From: Loktanella sp. M215
GTDB lineage: Bacteria; Pseudomonadota; Alphaproteobacteria; Rhodobacterales; Rhodobacteraceae
Reading direction: 5' to 3'
Assembly: GCF_021735925.1 (NCBI RefSeq)
Contig: NZ_WMEA01000001.1
Coordinates: 2,634,001 to 2,698,000, forward strand
Length of the DNA: 64,000 nt
Every line of letters starts with the position of its first letter. Position 1 is the first letter of the stretch. The notes under the pieces are model-generated. The model searched no databases and was not told the DNA's origin. It saw nothing but the letters and a program-made list of their open reading frames with translations. Shown here one piece after another: positions 56,085-63,968 of this stretch. The translations under genes were made by a program, and so were the position numbers.

Positions 56085-56112
56085 AAGGGGGTGGGCAACG
56101 ACCCGCCCCCTT
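56085..56112 (+). terminator. Strong hairpin between the adhesin and its secretion genes
   Basis: An 11-pair stem (56085-56095 with 56102-56112, one T-G wobble) has a 6-base loop and ends in TTT. It sits 12 bp after the adhesin stop and can act as a terminator or attenuator, giving more adhesin than exporter mRNA, and would protect the adhesin mRNA 3' end. Confidence 0.65.
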
Positions 56113-56168
56113 TGCTCCCATCGGCGGGGGGGCATGCCACCATAATAAAAATCCGGGGCGGACAGCAC

Positions 56169-57500
56169 GTGAGACAACAGGCACATAAGAACACCCTCAT
56201 TGCGCTTTGCGCAGTGGCGGCGATGGGCGGCTGCTCTGGCGGTCCAGATAGCGTGACGCGCTCTCCGTTTTCCGCGATGGGATTCGGCAAACCCGCCGCT
56301 GTGGCCGACACCAACGCCCCGGCCCTCGATACCACCACCCCCGACGGCACGGAATCAGAGGTCATCGCGACCCTGCTGACCCGCCGCTCCATCCTGCCGC
56401 AAGGCCCCTATACCCAAGTCTCCAACGCCGTCCTCGCCGCCAACGCCCGCGCGGCAGAGGCCGACCTGCGCGCGGCCACCCTGCGCGCCGAGGCGCGGTC
56501 CAAGAACTGGCTGCCCACCCTCGGCCCGCAGGTCTCGCTGACTTCGCTCGGCAGCATCGTCACATCGCTGGTCGTGGAACAGGTCATCTTCGACAATGGC
56601 CGCAAGAAGGCCGAACGCGCCTACGCCAAGGCCGATGTCGAGGTCGCCGCCGTGGCCCTCGCCCAGGACACCAATGCCCGGGTCGAGGACGCGCTGACCC
56701 TCTATCTGACCGCGCAAAAGGCCGAGGCCCGCGCCGCGGTCAACGCCTCTGCCATGTCCGACATGGAACATTTCGCCTGGATCATGGACGAGCGCGTCAA
56801 GGGCGGCGTGTCCAATGCCGTCGACCGCATGGTCGTGCAGCAGAAGCTGAACCAGATGCAGGCCGACATGGCCTCCGATAACGAAGCGGCTGCCTCCGCC
56901 CGCGCCGAACTCGCCGCGATGTCCGCGACACCGCTGGACGGCGTGAACGGCATCTCGCCGCTGCCCACGGACCTGACCGCCACCCCGCTGGCCGTCGTAA
57001 AGGCGCAGGCCGAAGCCACCCGCACCGTGGCCGAATCCCGCGCCGCCCGCGCCGGGTTCCTGCCGGGTCTGACGGCGGTGGGCAACGTGAACAAGAACGG
57101 TGCCGACGCCGGGCTTACCGTGCAGGCAGATCAGGGGATCGGTCTTGGCACCGGTGCCGCCCTCGCCGCCGCCGACCAGCAGGCCGCCGCCGCCGACGCC
57201 CGCGTGGCCCAGACCCGCGAAGACGCGGAACGCACCCTGCGCGCGCTGCAGGGCGAACTCGGCTCCCTGCAACGCCAGCAGGTCCAGACCGCGGCACTGG
57301 CTGCCGGGGCCGAGGAGAACTACCGCAACTTCGCCGCCCAGCAGAAGGCCGGTCAGCGTAGCGTGAACGACGTCGTCGGCGTGTTTGAATCCGCCGTCAG
57401 CCTGCGCCGCGCCGCCGCCGCCCTGCCGTTCGAGGTCGCGCGTGTCGAATTGAAGATTGCCGCCCTCAAGGGCGTTCTGGTGGATGGAGACAGGATATGA
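56169..57500 (+). CDS. TolC-family outer membrane lipoprotein of the type I secretion system
   Basis: Outer-membrane channel component of 443 residues. GTG 56169 is taken as start: it is followed by a short signal and the lipobox MGGC near residue 22, giving a lipid-anchored protein like OprM. The body has two long coiled-coil helical halves (about 95-260 and 285-430) typical of outer-membrane efflux proteins, with LPTLGPQVSLTS and LPGLTAVGNV as the paired strand starts. The frame stays open up to 56091 but that part lacks a signal. It overlaps the exporter gene by four bases (ATGA). Confidence 0.85.
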   Translation: MRQQAHKNTLIALCAVAAMGGCSGGPDSVTRSPFSAMGFGKPAAVADTNAPALDTTTPDGTESEVIATLLTRRSILPQGPYTQVSNAVLAANARAAEADLRAATLRAEARSKNWLPTLGPQVSLTSLGSIVTSLVVEQVIFDNGRKKAERAYAKADVEVAAVALAQDTNARVEDALTLYLTAQKAEARAAVNASAMSDMEHFAWIMDERVKGGVSNAVDRMVVQQKLNQMQADMASDNEAAASARAELAAMSATPLDGVNGISPLPTDLTATPLAVVKAQAEATRTVAESRAARAGFLPGLTAVGNVNKNGADAGLTVQADQGIGLGTGAALAAADQQAAAADARVAQTREDAERTLRALQGELGSLQRQQVQTAALAAGAEENYRNFAAQQKAGQRSVNDVVGVFESAVSLRRAAAALPFEVARVELKIAALKGVLVDGDRI

Positions 57501-59746
57501 CCGGACCCGTGCTCGCCTTTGACGTGACCGCGACCCGCGGCGGCAAGCTGACCCGCATCGGCGGCACAGCCCCGGCCCAGCCGGCCGCCGCACCCGAACC
57601 CGCCCCGCAGCCCGCAGCCCCTGCCGCCACCGCCAGCACCCCCCGCGACAGTGTCGAGTCGCGCGCCCGCGCCGCTGTCACCGCCACCTACGCGGGCATC
57701 CTCGGCGTGGATCTGAAACCCACCGACATCCTCGACCGGCAGACCGACGCGGCCTCCGCCGGCCTGCCGGCCGAGACGCTGATCGCCGCCCTCGACGCCG
57801 CCGGCCTGCGCGCCTCCGCCCGCACGGCGTTGCCGCCCAAGCCCGCCGACTGGCCCGCCATCGCGCGGCTGACCTCTGACAAGCTGGTGCTGGTCCTGTC
57901 GCAGACCCGCGACACCGTCACGATCCACGACCCCGACGCGGCCGACAACCGCGAAGAGGTGCCGCTGTCGGACTTCGTCGAACACTTCACCGGCCGCATC
58001 ATCGCAGCCCAGGTGCCCGCCGCAGAACTCAACCGCCGCCACGCGATCCAGGCCAAGCCGGGTCACTGGTTCTGGTCCGAATTTTCCAGCTTCCGCCGCG
58101 TGATCGGCGAGGTCGCGCTTGGCTCGCTCGTCGCCAACCTGCTGGCCGTCGCCGTGGCGCTCTTTTCCTTGCAGGTCTACGACCGCGTCATCCCGCACCA
58201 GTCGGTCGCCACCCTCTGGGTGCTGACCATCGGGGCAGGGATCGCCATGCTGCTCGAAGGCTGCCTGCGCATCGCCCGCGCCCGCCTGATGGACAGCGCC
58301 GGTCGCCGGATCGAGCTGCGTTTGCAGGACATGCTGATGGGCAAGCTTCTGGGCATGCGCTCCGGCCTGCCGGGGCAGACGCCCTCGACCACCTTCTCGG
58401 CGTTCCGCGAATTTTCGGCCGTGCGTGAATTCTTCACCGCCTCCACCATCGGCTCGCTGACGGACATTCCCTTCATCTTCCTCTTCCTCGCCCTCGTCTG
58501 GTCCATCGGCGGCCCCGTCGTCTGGGTGCTGATCGCGGGCGGCGTCCTGATGGTGCTGCCGTCGCTGCTGGCGCAAAAGAAGATGATGAAGCTGACACTC
58601 GCCACCCAAGGCGCCTCCACCCGGTCGTCCCGCCTGCTGCAAGAGGCGGTGTTCGAGGCCGACACCATCAAGTCGCAACGCGCCGAGGATCGTTTCGCCC
58701 GCATCTGGGCCGAACTGACCGGCCTGTCGGCCATCTCGACCTCCGAACAGCGCCGCCTGACGACGACCCTGACCTATTGGGCGCAGGGCGTGCAGCAGGC
58801 GACCTACGTCGCTGCCGTCGTCATGGGCACCTTCCTCGTCTTCGCGGGTGAATTCACCGTCGGCACGATCATCGCCGTCGGCATCCTGACTTCCCGCACC
58901 CTTGGGCCGCTCAATGGCCTGTCTGGCCTGATCGCCCGCTGGGCCAACACCCGCGCCGCGCTGGATGCGCTGGACAAGATTGTGCAGGCCCCGCAGGACC
59001 ACGACGCGGACCGCACCTACCTGCGCCGGGAAAAGATCACCGGGCGCTTCGACCTGCGCGAAATGTCCTACACCTACGACGAGGAAGGCGCCCGCGCCCT
59101 CGACATCCCGAACCTCACCATCCAGCCGGGCCAGCGCATCGCCGTGCTGGGGGCCAATGGATCGGGCAAATCGACCCTGCTGAAAATCCTCTCCGGCCTC
59201 AACCAGCCCACGACGGGCCGTGTCCTGATCGACGGCGTCGACATGGGGCAAGTCTTGGCCCGCGACCTGCGCCGCGGCGTCGGATACCTCGGGCAAGAGG
59301 TCAAACTCTTCGCCGGCACCCTGCGCGACAACCTGAACCTGACCCAGCTGGAACGTGACGACGACCGCATGCTGGCGGCGCTTGATTTTGGCGGCCTCGG
59401 CCAGTTCGTCCGCAACCATCCCAAGGGCCTTGACCTCAGCATCCGCGACGGCGGGGCAGGGCTGTCGGTCGGGCAGCGCCAGTCGATCGGCTGGGCGCGG
59501 CTCTGGCTGCAGGACCCGTCCGTCTGCCTGCTGGACGAACCGACCTCCGCCCTCGACCAGACGCTGGAAAAGGCGCTGGTGTCGCGCCTGACCGAATGGT
59601 TGCAGGGCCGCACCGCCGTCATCGCCACGCACCGCATGGCGCTGCTGCAACTGACCGACCGGACATTGGTGCTGCACAACGGCCGCATGGCCATCGACGG
59701 CCCCCGCGACGACGTCATCGCCCACATGAACAAGGAGGCGTCGTAA
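57497..59746 (+). CDS. Type I secretion ABC exporter (LapB/HlyB type) with cysteine-free C39-like domain
   Basis: Inner-membrane ABC exporter of 749 residues. A Pro/Ala-rich segment (about 25-48) is followed by a C39-like domain (about 55-165) that contains no cysteine, so it cannot cleave substrate and probably only binds it. Six membrane helices occupy about 195-480. The ATPase domain (about 515-745) has Walker A GANGSGKST, signature LSVGQ, Walker B VCLLDEP and the switch His in IATHR. It is coupled to the TolC gene (ATGA) and to the HlyD gene (TAATG). The adhesin encoded just upstream is the obvious substrate. Confidence 0.95.
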   Translation: MTGPVLAFDVTATRGGKLTRIGGTAPAQPAAAPEPAPQPAAPAATASTPRDSVESRARAAVTATYAGILGVDLKPTDILDRQTDAASAGLPAETLIAALDAAGLRASARTALPPKPADWPAIARLTSDKLVLVLSQTRDTVTIHDPDAADNREEVPLSDFVEHFTGRIIAAQVPAAELNRRHAIQAKPGHWFWSEFSSFRRVIGEVALGSLVANLLAVAVALFSLQVYDRVIPHQSVATLWVLTIGAGIAMLLEGCLRIARARLMDSAGRRIELRLQDMLMGKLLGMRSGLPGQTPSTTFSAFREFSAVREFFTASTIGSLTDIPFIFLFLALVWSIGGPVVWVLIAGGVLMVLPSLLAQKKMMKLTLATQGASTRSSRLLQEAVFEADTIKSQRAEDRFARIWAELTGLSAISTSEQRRLTTTLTYWAQGVQQATYVAAVVMGTFLVFAGEFTVGTIIAVGILTSRTLGPLNGLSGLIARWANTRAALDALDKIVQAPQDHDADRTYLRREKITGRFDLREMSYTYDEEGARALDIPNLTIQPGQRIAVLGANGSGKSTLLKILSGLNQPTTGRVLIDGVDMGQVLARDLRRGVGYLGQEVKLFAGTLRDNLNLTQLERDDDRMLAALDFGGLGQFVRNHPKGLDLSIRDGGAGLSVGQRQSIGWARLWLQDPSVCLLDEPTSALDQTLEKALVSRLTEWLQGRTAVIATHRMALLQLTDRTLVLHNGRMAIDGPRDDVIAHMNKEAS

Positions 59747-60915
59747 TGGCCCTTGCCGATCACGAATTCGAAGGCCAGATGCGGCGCCCCTCGCTGATCA
59801 TCTGGCTGGTCGGCGCCACGGTCCTTCTGTTCATCGTCTGGGCAAAATTCGCCTGGGTCGATGAAATCGTCCGCGCCCCGGGCGAGGTCGCCAGCGCGTC
59901 GCGCCCCCAGATCATCCAGAACTTCGAAGGCGGCATCCTGGGCGAACTCCTCGTCGGCGAAGGCGACACCGTCGAAGACGGTCAGGTCCTCGCCCGCCTG
60001 CAGGGCACGCAATTCCTCGCACAGGTCGGTGACCTGTCCGAGCAGATCGCCGCCGCCGACATCCGCCGCCTGCGGCTGGAGGCCGAGATGGCCGGCCTCT
60101 TCGACTTCGATGTGCCGTCCGACATCGCCGACGCCAGCCCCGACATGGTCGCGTCAGAGCGTCAGCTGCTCGCCGCCCGTCAGGCCGACTACGCCTCCAA
60201 GGTGGACGGCGCCCAGCGCATCATGACCGAATCAAAGCGCGAACTCGACGATATGGAGGACATGCTGAAGCGCGAAATCGTCTCCCTGTCCGAGACGACC
60301 CGCGCCCGCAAGGCCTACGCCGACGCCGAGATCAAGTATAACGAGATCGTCACCGGCGCCGACCTCGCCCGCGCCAACGAATACTCCGAAGTGCTGGCAG
60401 GCCTCGCCAAGCTGAACCAGCAACTGGCCTACGCCACCGACCAGCTGGACCGCACGGTGATCCGCGCGCCGATGCGCGGCGTCGTCAACAACCTTGGCGT
60501 CACCACCATCGGCGGCACGATCCGCCCGGGCGAGGAGATCTTCCAGATCATCCCCCTCGACGACGCCCTTTACGTCGAGGCGCGTGTGAAACCGCAGGAC
60601 ATCGCCAACGTGACGACGGGCCAGACCGCCACGATCAAGCTGTCGGCCTACGACTACACGATCTACGGCAGCCTGACGGGCGTGGTGCAGAACATCTCTG
60701 CCGACACCTTCAAGGACGACCGCCGACCGGACGGCGACCCGCACTACCGCGTCAGCGTGCGTGTGGACACCGAAAACCTCGGCACCCGGCAGCAAAAGAT
60801 CGAAATGCGCCCCGGCCTGCAGGCCAATGTCGAACTCCACACCGGGGAAAAGACGATCCTGCACTACCTGACCAAGCCGCTTTACCGCAGCCAGGAAGCC
60901 CTGCACGAGAAATAG
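59746..60915 (+). CDS. HlyD-family periplasmic adaptor of the type I secretion system
   Basis: Membrane fusion protein of 389 residues joining the ABC exporter to the outer-membrane channel. One N-terminal helix (about 18-38) is followed by a lipoyl-like part with PQIIQNFEGGILGELLVGEGD, a shortened coiled coil (about 95-225), and the second half VIRAPMRGVVNNLGVTTIGG. The C-terminal RMRPGLQANVELHTGEKTIL-like stretch (seen as EMRPGLQANVELHTGEKTI) and LTKPLYRSQEAL are typical of HlyD/LapC proteins. It is the last gene of the secretion operon, converging on the VPLPA-CTERM gene 10 bp away. Confidence 0.94.
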   Translation: MALADHEFEGQMRRPSLIIWLVGATVLLFIVWAKFAWVDEIVRAPGEVASASRPQIIQNFEGGILGELLVGEGDTVEDGQVLARLQGTQFLAQVGDLSEQIAAADIRRLRLEAEMAGLFDFDVPSDIADASPDMVASERQLLAARQADYASKVDGAQRIMTESKRELDDMEDMLKREIVSLSETTRARKAYADAEIKYNEIVTGADLARANEYSEVLAGLAKLNQQLAYATDQLDRTVIRAPMRGVVNNLGVTTIGGTIRPGEEIFQIIPLDDALYVEARVKPQDIANVTTGQTATIKLSAYDYTIYGSLTGVVQNISADTFKDDRRPDGDPHYRVSVRVDTENLGTRQQKIEMRPGLQANVELHTGEKTILHYLTKPLYRSQEALHEK

Positions 60916-60924
60916 GGACGCGCG

Positions 60925-61554
60925 TCAGACCGTCCGCCGCCGTCGCCGTTGCATGACTCCCAAGGCCGCCAGCGCGCCGATCAGCAGCGTCAGGCCGGCG
61001 GGCAGCGGTACCGGCGACGGCGTCACGATCACGTCCGGCACCGCCGCGTAGGTCCGGAACGTCAGGTCGTAGCCGCGGTAGGCGTTCGCATTGCCTGCAT
61101 AAAGCGCATTACCCCCCGCGTAGGTACTGCCGGAAGGATAGGACGCAATGTTCGGAAGCCGACTGGACGCGACCAGATAGTAGGTCTGGCCCGGCGTGAC
61201 CGCCACCGAATCCCAGAAGACATCGACCCATCCGGTGCCCCCTGCCATCTGCGTGCCAGAGGCGATCAGACCGCCGGGCGTGGGACCATAGGTGCTGAAG
61301 ACGGACAGCGTGACCGCGTTGCTGAGGTTCAGGAATAGGTAACTGAGATAAATGCCGGCACCCGCCAGTGTATCCCCTGTCTGCTTGAACGACTGCCCGC
61401 AAAGGGTCCCGGTGGAGGTGTAGCAAAAGCCGGCCTGCGCCGACGGGTTGTTCTGATCCACCGCTACCGTCGCAGCCCGGGCGGGGGCAACCGCACCGGA
61501 ACCGGCTAGCGCGCAGGCCGTCAGCACCGCCATGAGGTGTCTTTTGAAAACCAT
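60925..61554 (-). CDS. VPLPA-CTERM sorting-domain secreted protein
   Basis: Secreted protein of 209 residues: a signal peptide (about 1-27, cut after ARA), a beta-rich middle of unknown function with one Cys pair (GFCYTSTGTLCGQ), and a C-terminal tripartite signal PVPLPAGLTLLIGALAAL followed by QRRRRR. That tail is the VPLPA variant of PEP-CTERM, recognised by a dedicated exosortase in Rhodobacterales. No exosortase gene lies in this window. It is probably processed and surface-exposed; possible link with the adjacent adhesin system is only positional. Confidence 0.85.
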   Translation of the reverse strand: MVFKRHLMAVLTACALAGSGAVAPARAATVAVDQNNPSAQAGFCYTSTGTLCGQSFKQTGDTLAGAGIYLSYLFLNLSNAVTLSVFSTYGPTPGGLIASGTQMAGGTGWVDVFWDSVAVTPGQTYYLVASSRLPNIASYPSGSTYAGGNALYAGNANAYRGYDLTFRTYAAVPDVIVTPSPVPLPAGLTLLIGALAALGVMQRRRRRTV

Positions 61555-61796
61555 GGTTCTTAGTCATCCTCTGGCAGCGCCCCACTATCCTTCAACCTGC
61601 CGATTGCGGTGTCTTCAGGGCGAGTTGACGACGCCCCCGTGACCCGCAGCACTCGCGCACCCGGCGCGCGGCAGCGCGGCAGGCTGCCCGAAAAACGGGC
61701 GACACCCGCTGCGATGCGCAATACCGGTGCCCCGCCACGTATTCACCCTTGCCGCAGCCCGCATTCGGACCTAACCAAACCCCGTCACACAAGCTT

Positions 61797-61972
61797 GTGC
61801 AGGAGAGACCGGTTCATTCCGGCGCCGAAGGAGCAACCCCCCGGAAACTCTCAGGCAAAAAGGACTGCACGCCAAGCCGACGATCTGGAAAGCGGCCCCG
61901 CGCGTGCAGGGTCCACCGAAGGGGAAAACGGGCACGCGTCCCGTAAACTCTCAGGTTCGACGACAGAGGGGG
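61797..61972 (+). ncRNA. Tandem glycine riboswitch
   Basis: Two glycine aptamers in series precede the amino-acid dehydrogenase gene. Aptamer I spans 61797-61870, closed by GTGCAG/CTGCAC; aptamer II spans about 61884-61968, closed by TCTG/CAGA. Each contains the conserved core text (GGAGAG or GGAAAG near the 5' side; CCGAAGG and AACTCTCAGG on the 3' side). The cooperative two-aptamer design normally turns genes on at high glycine. A separate hairpin at 61977-61995 follows. Confidence 0.93.
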
Positions 61973-61976
61973 TCGC

Positions 61977-61995
61977 GGTGCGGATGGTCCGCACC
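61977..61995 (+). promoter_or_regulatory. Hairpin downstream of the glycine riboswitch (expression platform candidate)
   Basis: A perfect 8-bp stem GGTGCGGA/TCCGCACC has a 3-base loop, four bases after aptamer II. No T run follows, which argues against an intrinsic terminator. A small CAAG-GAA-CTTG hairpin (62011-62021) covers the ribosome site, so control at translation is more likely. Confidence 0.5.
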
Positions 61996-62026
61996 AGACG
62001 TGATCTGCTGCAAGGAACTTGAACGG

Positions 62027-63253
62027 ATGAAGAAAATTGCCGTCATCGGCGCCGGTGTAACCGGCGTGACAACCGCCTATGCGCTGCTGAACCGGGGTTA
62101 CGACGTGACCGTGTTCGACCAGAACCGCTATGCGGCGATGGACACCTCCTTTGCCAACGGCGGCCAGCTTTCGGCCTCCAACGCCGAGGTCTGGAACCAG
62201 TGGTCCACGGTCTTCAAGGGCCTCAAATACATGACCCAGCGCAGCGCGCCGCTGCTGGTGAACCCCAAGCCCAGTTGGCATAAATACAGTTGGATGGCCG
62301 AATTCGTGGCCAACATCCCGCACTACCGCAAGAACACCGTCGAAACCGTCCGCCTCGCCATCGCCGCCCGCGAACACCTGCACGCCACGGCCGCCAAGGA
62401 AGGCTTCGCCTTTGATATCGAGGAACGCGGCATCCTGCACGTCTACAAGACGAAATCCGACTATGACCACGCGATGAAGGTCAACGCCCTGCTGGCCGAA
62501 GGCGGGCTCGAACGGCAGGCCGTCACCCAGGAAGAGATCAAGACCATCGAACCCACCGTCCACGGCGACTTCTATGGCGGCTTCTTCACCCCCTCGGACG
62601 CCACGGGGGACATCCACCTCTACAGCCGCGGATTGTCAGAGGCCTGCCAGCGCAAGGGCGTCGATTTCCACTACAGCTCCGACGTGACGAAGATCGTGCA
62701 AAAGGACGCCCGTCATACCGTCCACTGGAAGGACAACAAGGGTGCCAAGTTCGACGATTCCTTCGACGCCCTCGTCGTCTGCGCCGGTGTCAGCAGCCGC
62801 AAATTCGGCAAGATGCTGGGCGACCGCGTGAACATCTACCCGGTCAAGGGCTACTCGATCACCGTCAAGCTTGACGACGATGCCAGCCGCGACGCCGCCC
62901 CTTGGGTCAGCCTGCTGGACGACAAGGCCAAGGTCGTGACCTCGCGTCTGGGCCGCGACCGCCTGCGCATCGCGGGCACGGCAGAGTTCAACGGCTACAA
63001 CTGGGACATCCGCGACGACCGCGTCCGCCCGCTGGTCAAATGGGTCGAGGATTACTTCCCCGACGTCGTCACCGAACACGCCGTGCCCTGGGCCGGCCTG
63101 CGCCCGATGATGCCCAACATGCTGCCCAAGGTAGACGCCGGCAAACGCCCCGGCGTCTACTACAACACCGGCCACGGTCACTTGGGCTGGACCCTCTCCG
63201 CCGCCACGGCCGAGATCATCGGCGACCGCATCAAGGCCGACATGCCCGCCTGA
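62027..63253 (+). CDS. D-amino-acid dehydrogenase (DadA)-like FAD oxidoreductase
   Basis: FAD-dependent amino-acid oxidoreductase of 408 residues. The N-terminal dinucleotide fold KKIAVIGAGVTGVTTAY is followed by the DadA/DAO domain, with FANGGQLSASNAEVW near residue 42, ALVVCAGVSS, YPVKGYSITV, and the C-terminal GLRPMMPNMLP and NTGHGHLGWTLS. Oxidative deamination of D-amino acids or glycine to keto acids is expected. Control by a glycine riboswitch favours glycine or a glycine-linked substrate. AAGGA precedes ATG 62027 by about 9 bases. The frame is open upstream through the riboswitch, which is not coding. Confidence 0.9.
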   Translation: MKKIAVIGAGVTGVTTAYALLNRGYDVTVFDQNRYAAMDTSFANGGQLSASNAEVWNQWSTVFKGLKYMTQRSAPLLVNPKPSWHKYSWMAEFVANIPHYRKNTVETVRLAIAAREHLHATAAKEGFAFDIEERGILHVYKTKSDYDHAMKVNALLAEGGLERQAVTQEEIKTIEPTVHGDFYGGFFTPSDATGDIHLYSRGLSEACQRKGVDFHYSSDVTKIVQKDARHTVHWKDNKGAKFDDSFDALVVCAGVSSRKFGKMLGDRVNIYPVKGYSITVKLDDDASRDAAPWVSLLDDKAKVVTSRLGRDRLRIAGTAEFNGYNWDIRDDRVRPLVKWVEDYFPDVVTEHAVPWAGLRPMMPNMLPKVDAGKRPGVYYNTGHGHLGWTLSAATAEIIGDRIKADMPA

Positions 63254-63268
63254 GGCATGGCGATCCAG

Positions 63269-63309
63269 ACGGGACCTCCGGCCTCTCCTCGGGATGCCGG
63301 AGATCCCGT
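63269..63309. terminator. Long imperfect inverted repeat after the dehydrogenase gene
   Basis: ACGGGA-C-CTCCGGC (63269-63282) and GCCGGAG-A-TCCCGT (63296-63309) form a 13-pair stem with one mismatch and a 13-base loop, 16 bp after the stop. There is no T run, so it may end transcription weakly or stabilise the mRNA. Confidence 0.5.
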
Positions 63310-63770
63310 GTCTCGTCATTGCTCCCGTCCCGGCACGTTCGGACCTCAGCCCCCCGTGCCTGCCCAAACCGGACCTGCGCCGCAGAACGCACGAAGGTCG
63401 GGTAAGCGGACCTTTCAGACCTTCGCTGCACATGCACCAATGTCCGGTCTGGTGAACCGTTCTACAAACGGTGGTTTTTGGGAGGTGGCTATAAATACCA
63501 TTAAGGGCAAGGAAGAGTATTTAATATAGCAGTTTGGGTTTAAAATCTCATTTGTGGTTTCCTCATTCTACTATGAGGGCATGCCGAAGATCCCCTTCTG
63601 CAAGAAGCGAGGCACATACCTTAACCAGGATTGCCTTCAATACACACCACAGTCGAATGTTTCATAAATATGGCCACAGGCGGCCACTTTATAAACATTG
63701 TTGCACCGCATGTGCTCTATTCGAGCGCAGCGACACATGTCGTCACGCCCAGACATCGAAATAGGATAGC
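63310..63770. other. AT-richer stretch with inverted repeats and no convincing gene
   Basis: Base composition drops after about 63440 compared with the rest of the window. Hairpins are seen at 63456-63472 (ACCGTT/AACGGT, followed by GGTTTTT, a possible terminator), 63561-63578 (CCTCAT/ATGAGG), about 63671-63687 (TGGCC/GGCCA) and 63732-63743 (CGACA/TGTCG). Short frames here lack ribosome sites and family patterns. Confidence 0.5.
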
Positions 63771-63968
63771 ATGATAAGCATCGTCAAACCCAACTTGTCG
63801 GCGGATGCCGCCCTCGTCGAGACGCAGAAACAGACCATGCTTACGCCTGTTGTTCCCGTATATAATGAAGAAAGCTCAAACGGACCGTTTCTGGATGCAA
63901 TGGCCATGTCCCTCGCGGTCAGCAGCCTGAACACGGCCCTCTGCACGAGCAGTGGTGGCGAGATATAA
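63771..63968 (+). CDS. Hypothetical small protein, 65 residues
   Basis: ATG 63771 is preceded by AGGAT (four bases away). The product starts MISIVKPNLSADAALVETQK and contains DAMAMSLAVSSLNTA. It is soluble and mostly helical by composition. The pattern V-x-TQ...MAxSLx5NxA faintly recalls RebB-type (killing trait / R-body) small proteins, but the match is weak and the core text is incomplete. A further ATG at 63974 opens a frame that leaves the window. The opposite strand also has an open frame, so this call is tentative. Confidence 0.35.
   Translation: MISIVKPNLSADAALVETQKQTMLTPVVPVYNEESSNGPFLDAMAMSLAVSSLNTALCTSSGGEI

Noticed and set aside
52996..56184. A 1062-residue frame antisense to the adhesin gene
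   Set aside because: It reads the repeat DNA backwards and yields low-complexity text; the sense frame has a ribosome site, signal domains and secretion partners.
57353..59725. A 790-residue frame antisense to the ABC exporter
   Set aside because: The exporter frame has all ATPase motifs; the antisense frame has none.
61904..62026. N-terminal extension of the DadA-like protein
   Set aside because: The extension lies in glycine riboswitch sequence; the conserved FAD-binding strand starts at ATG 62027, which has its own ribosome site.
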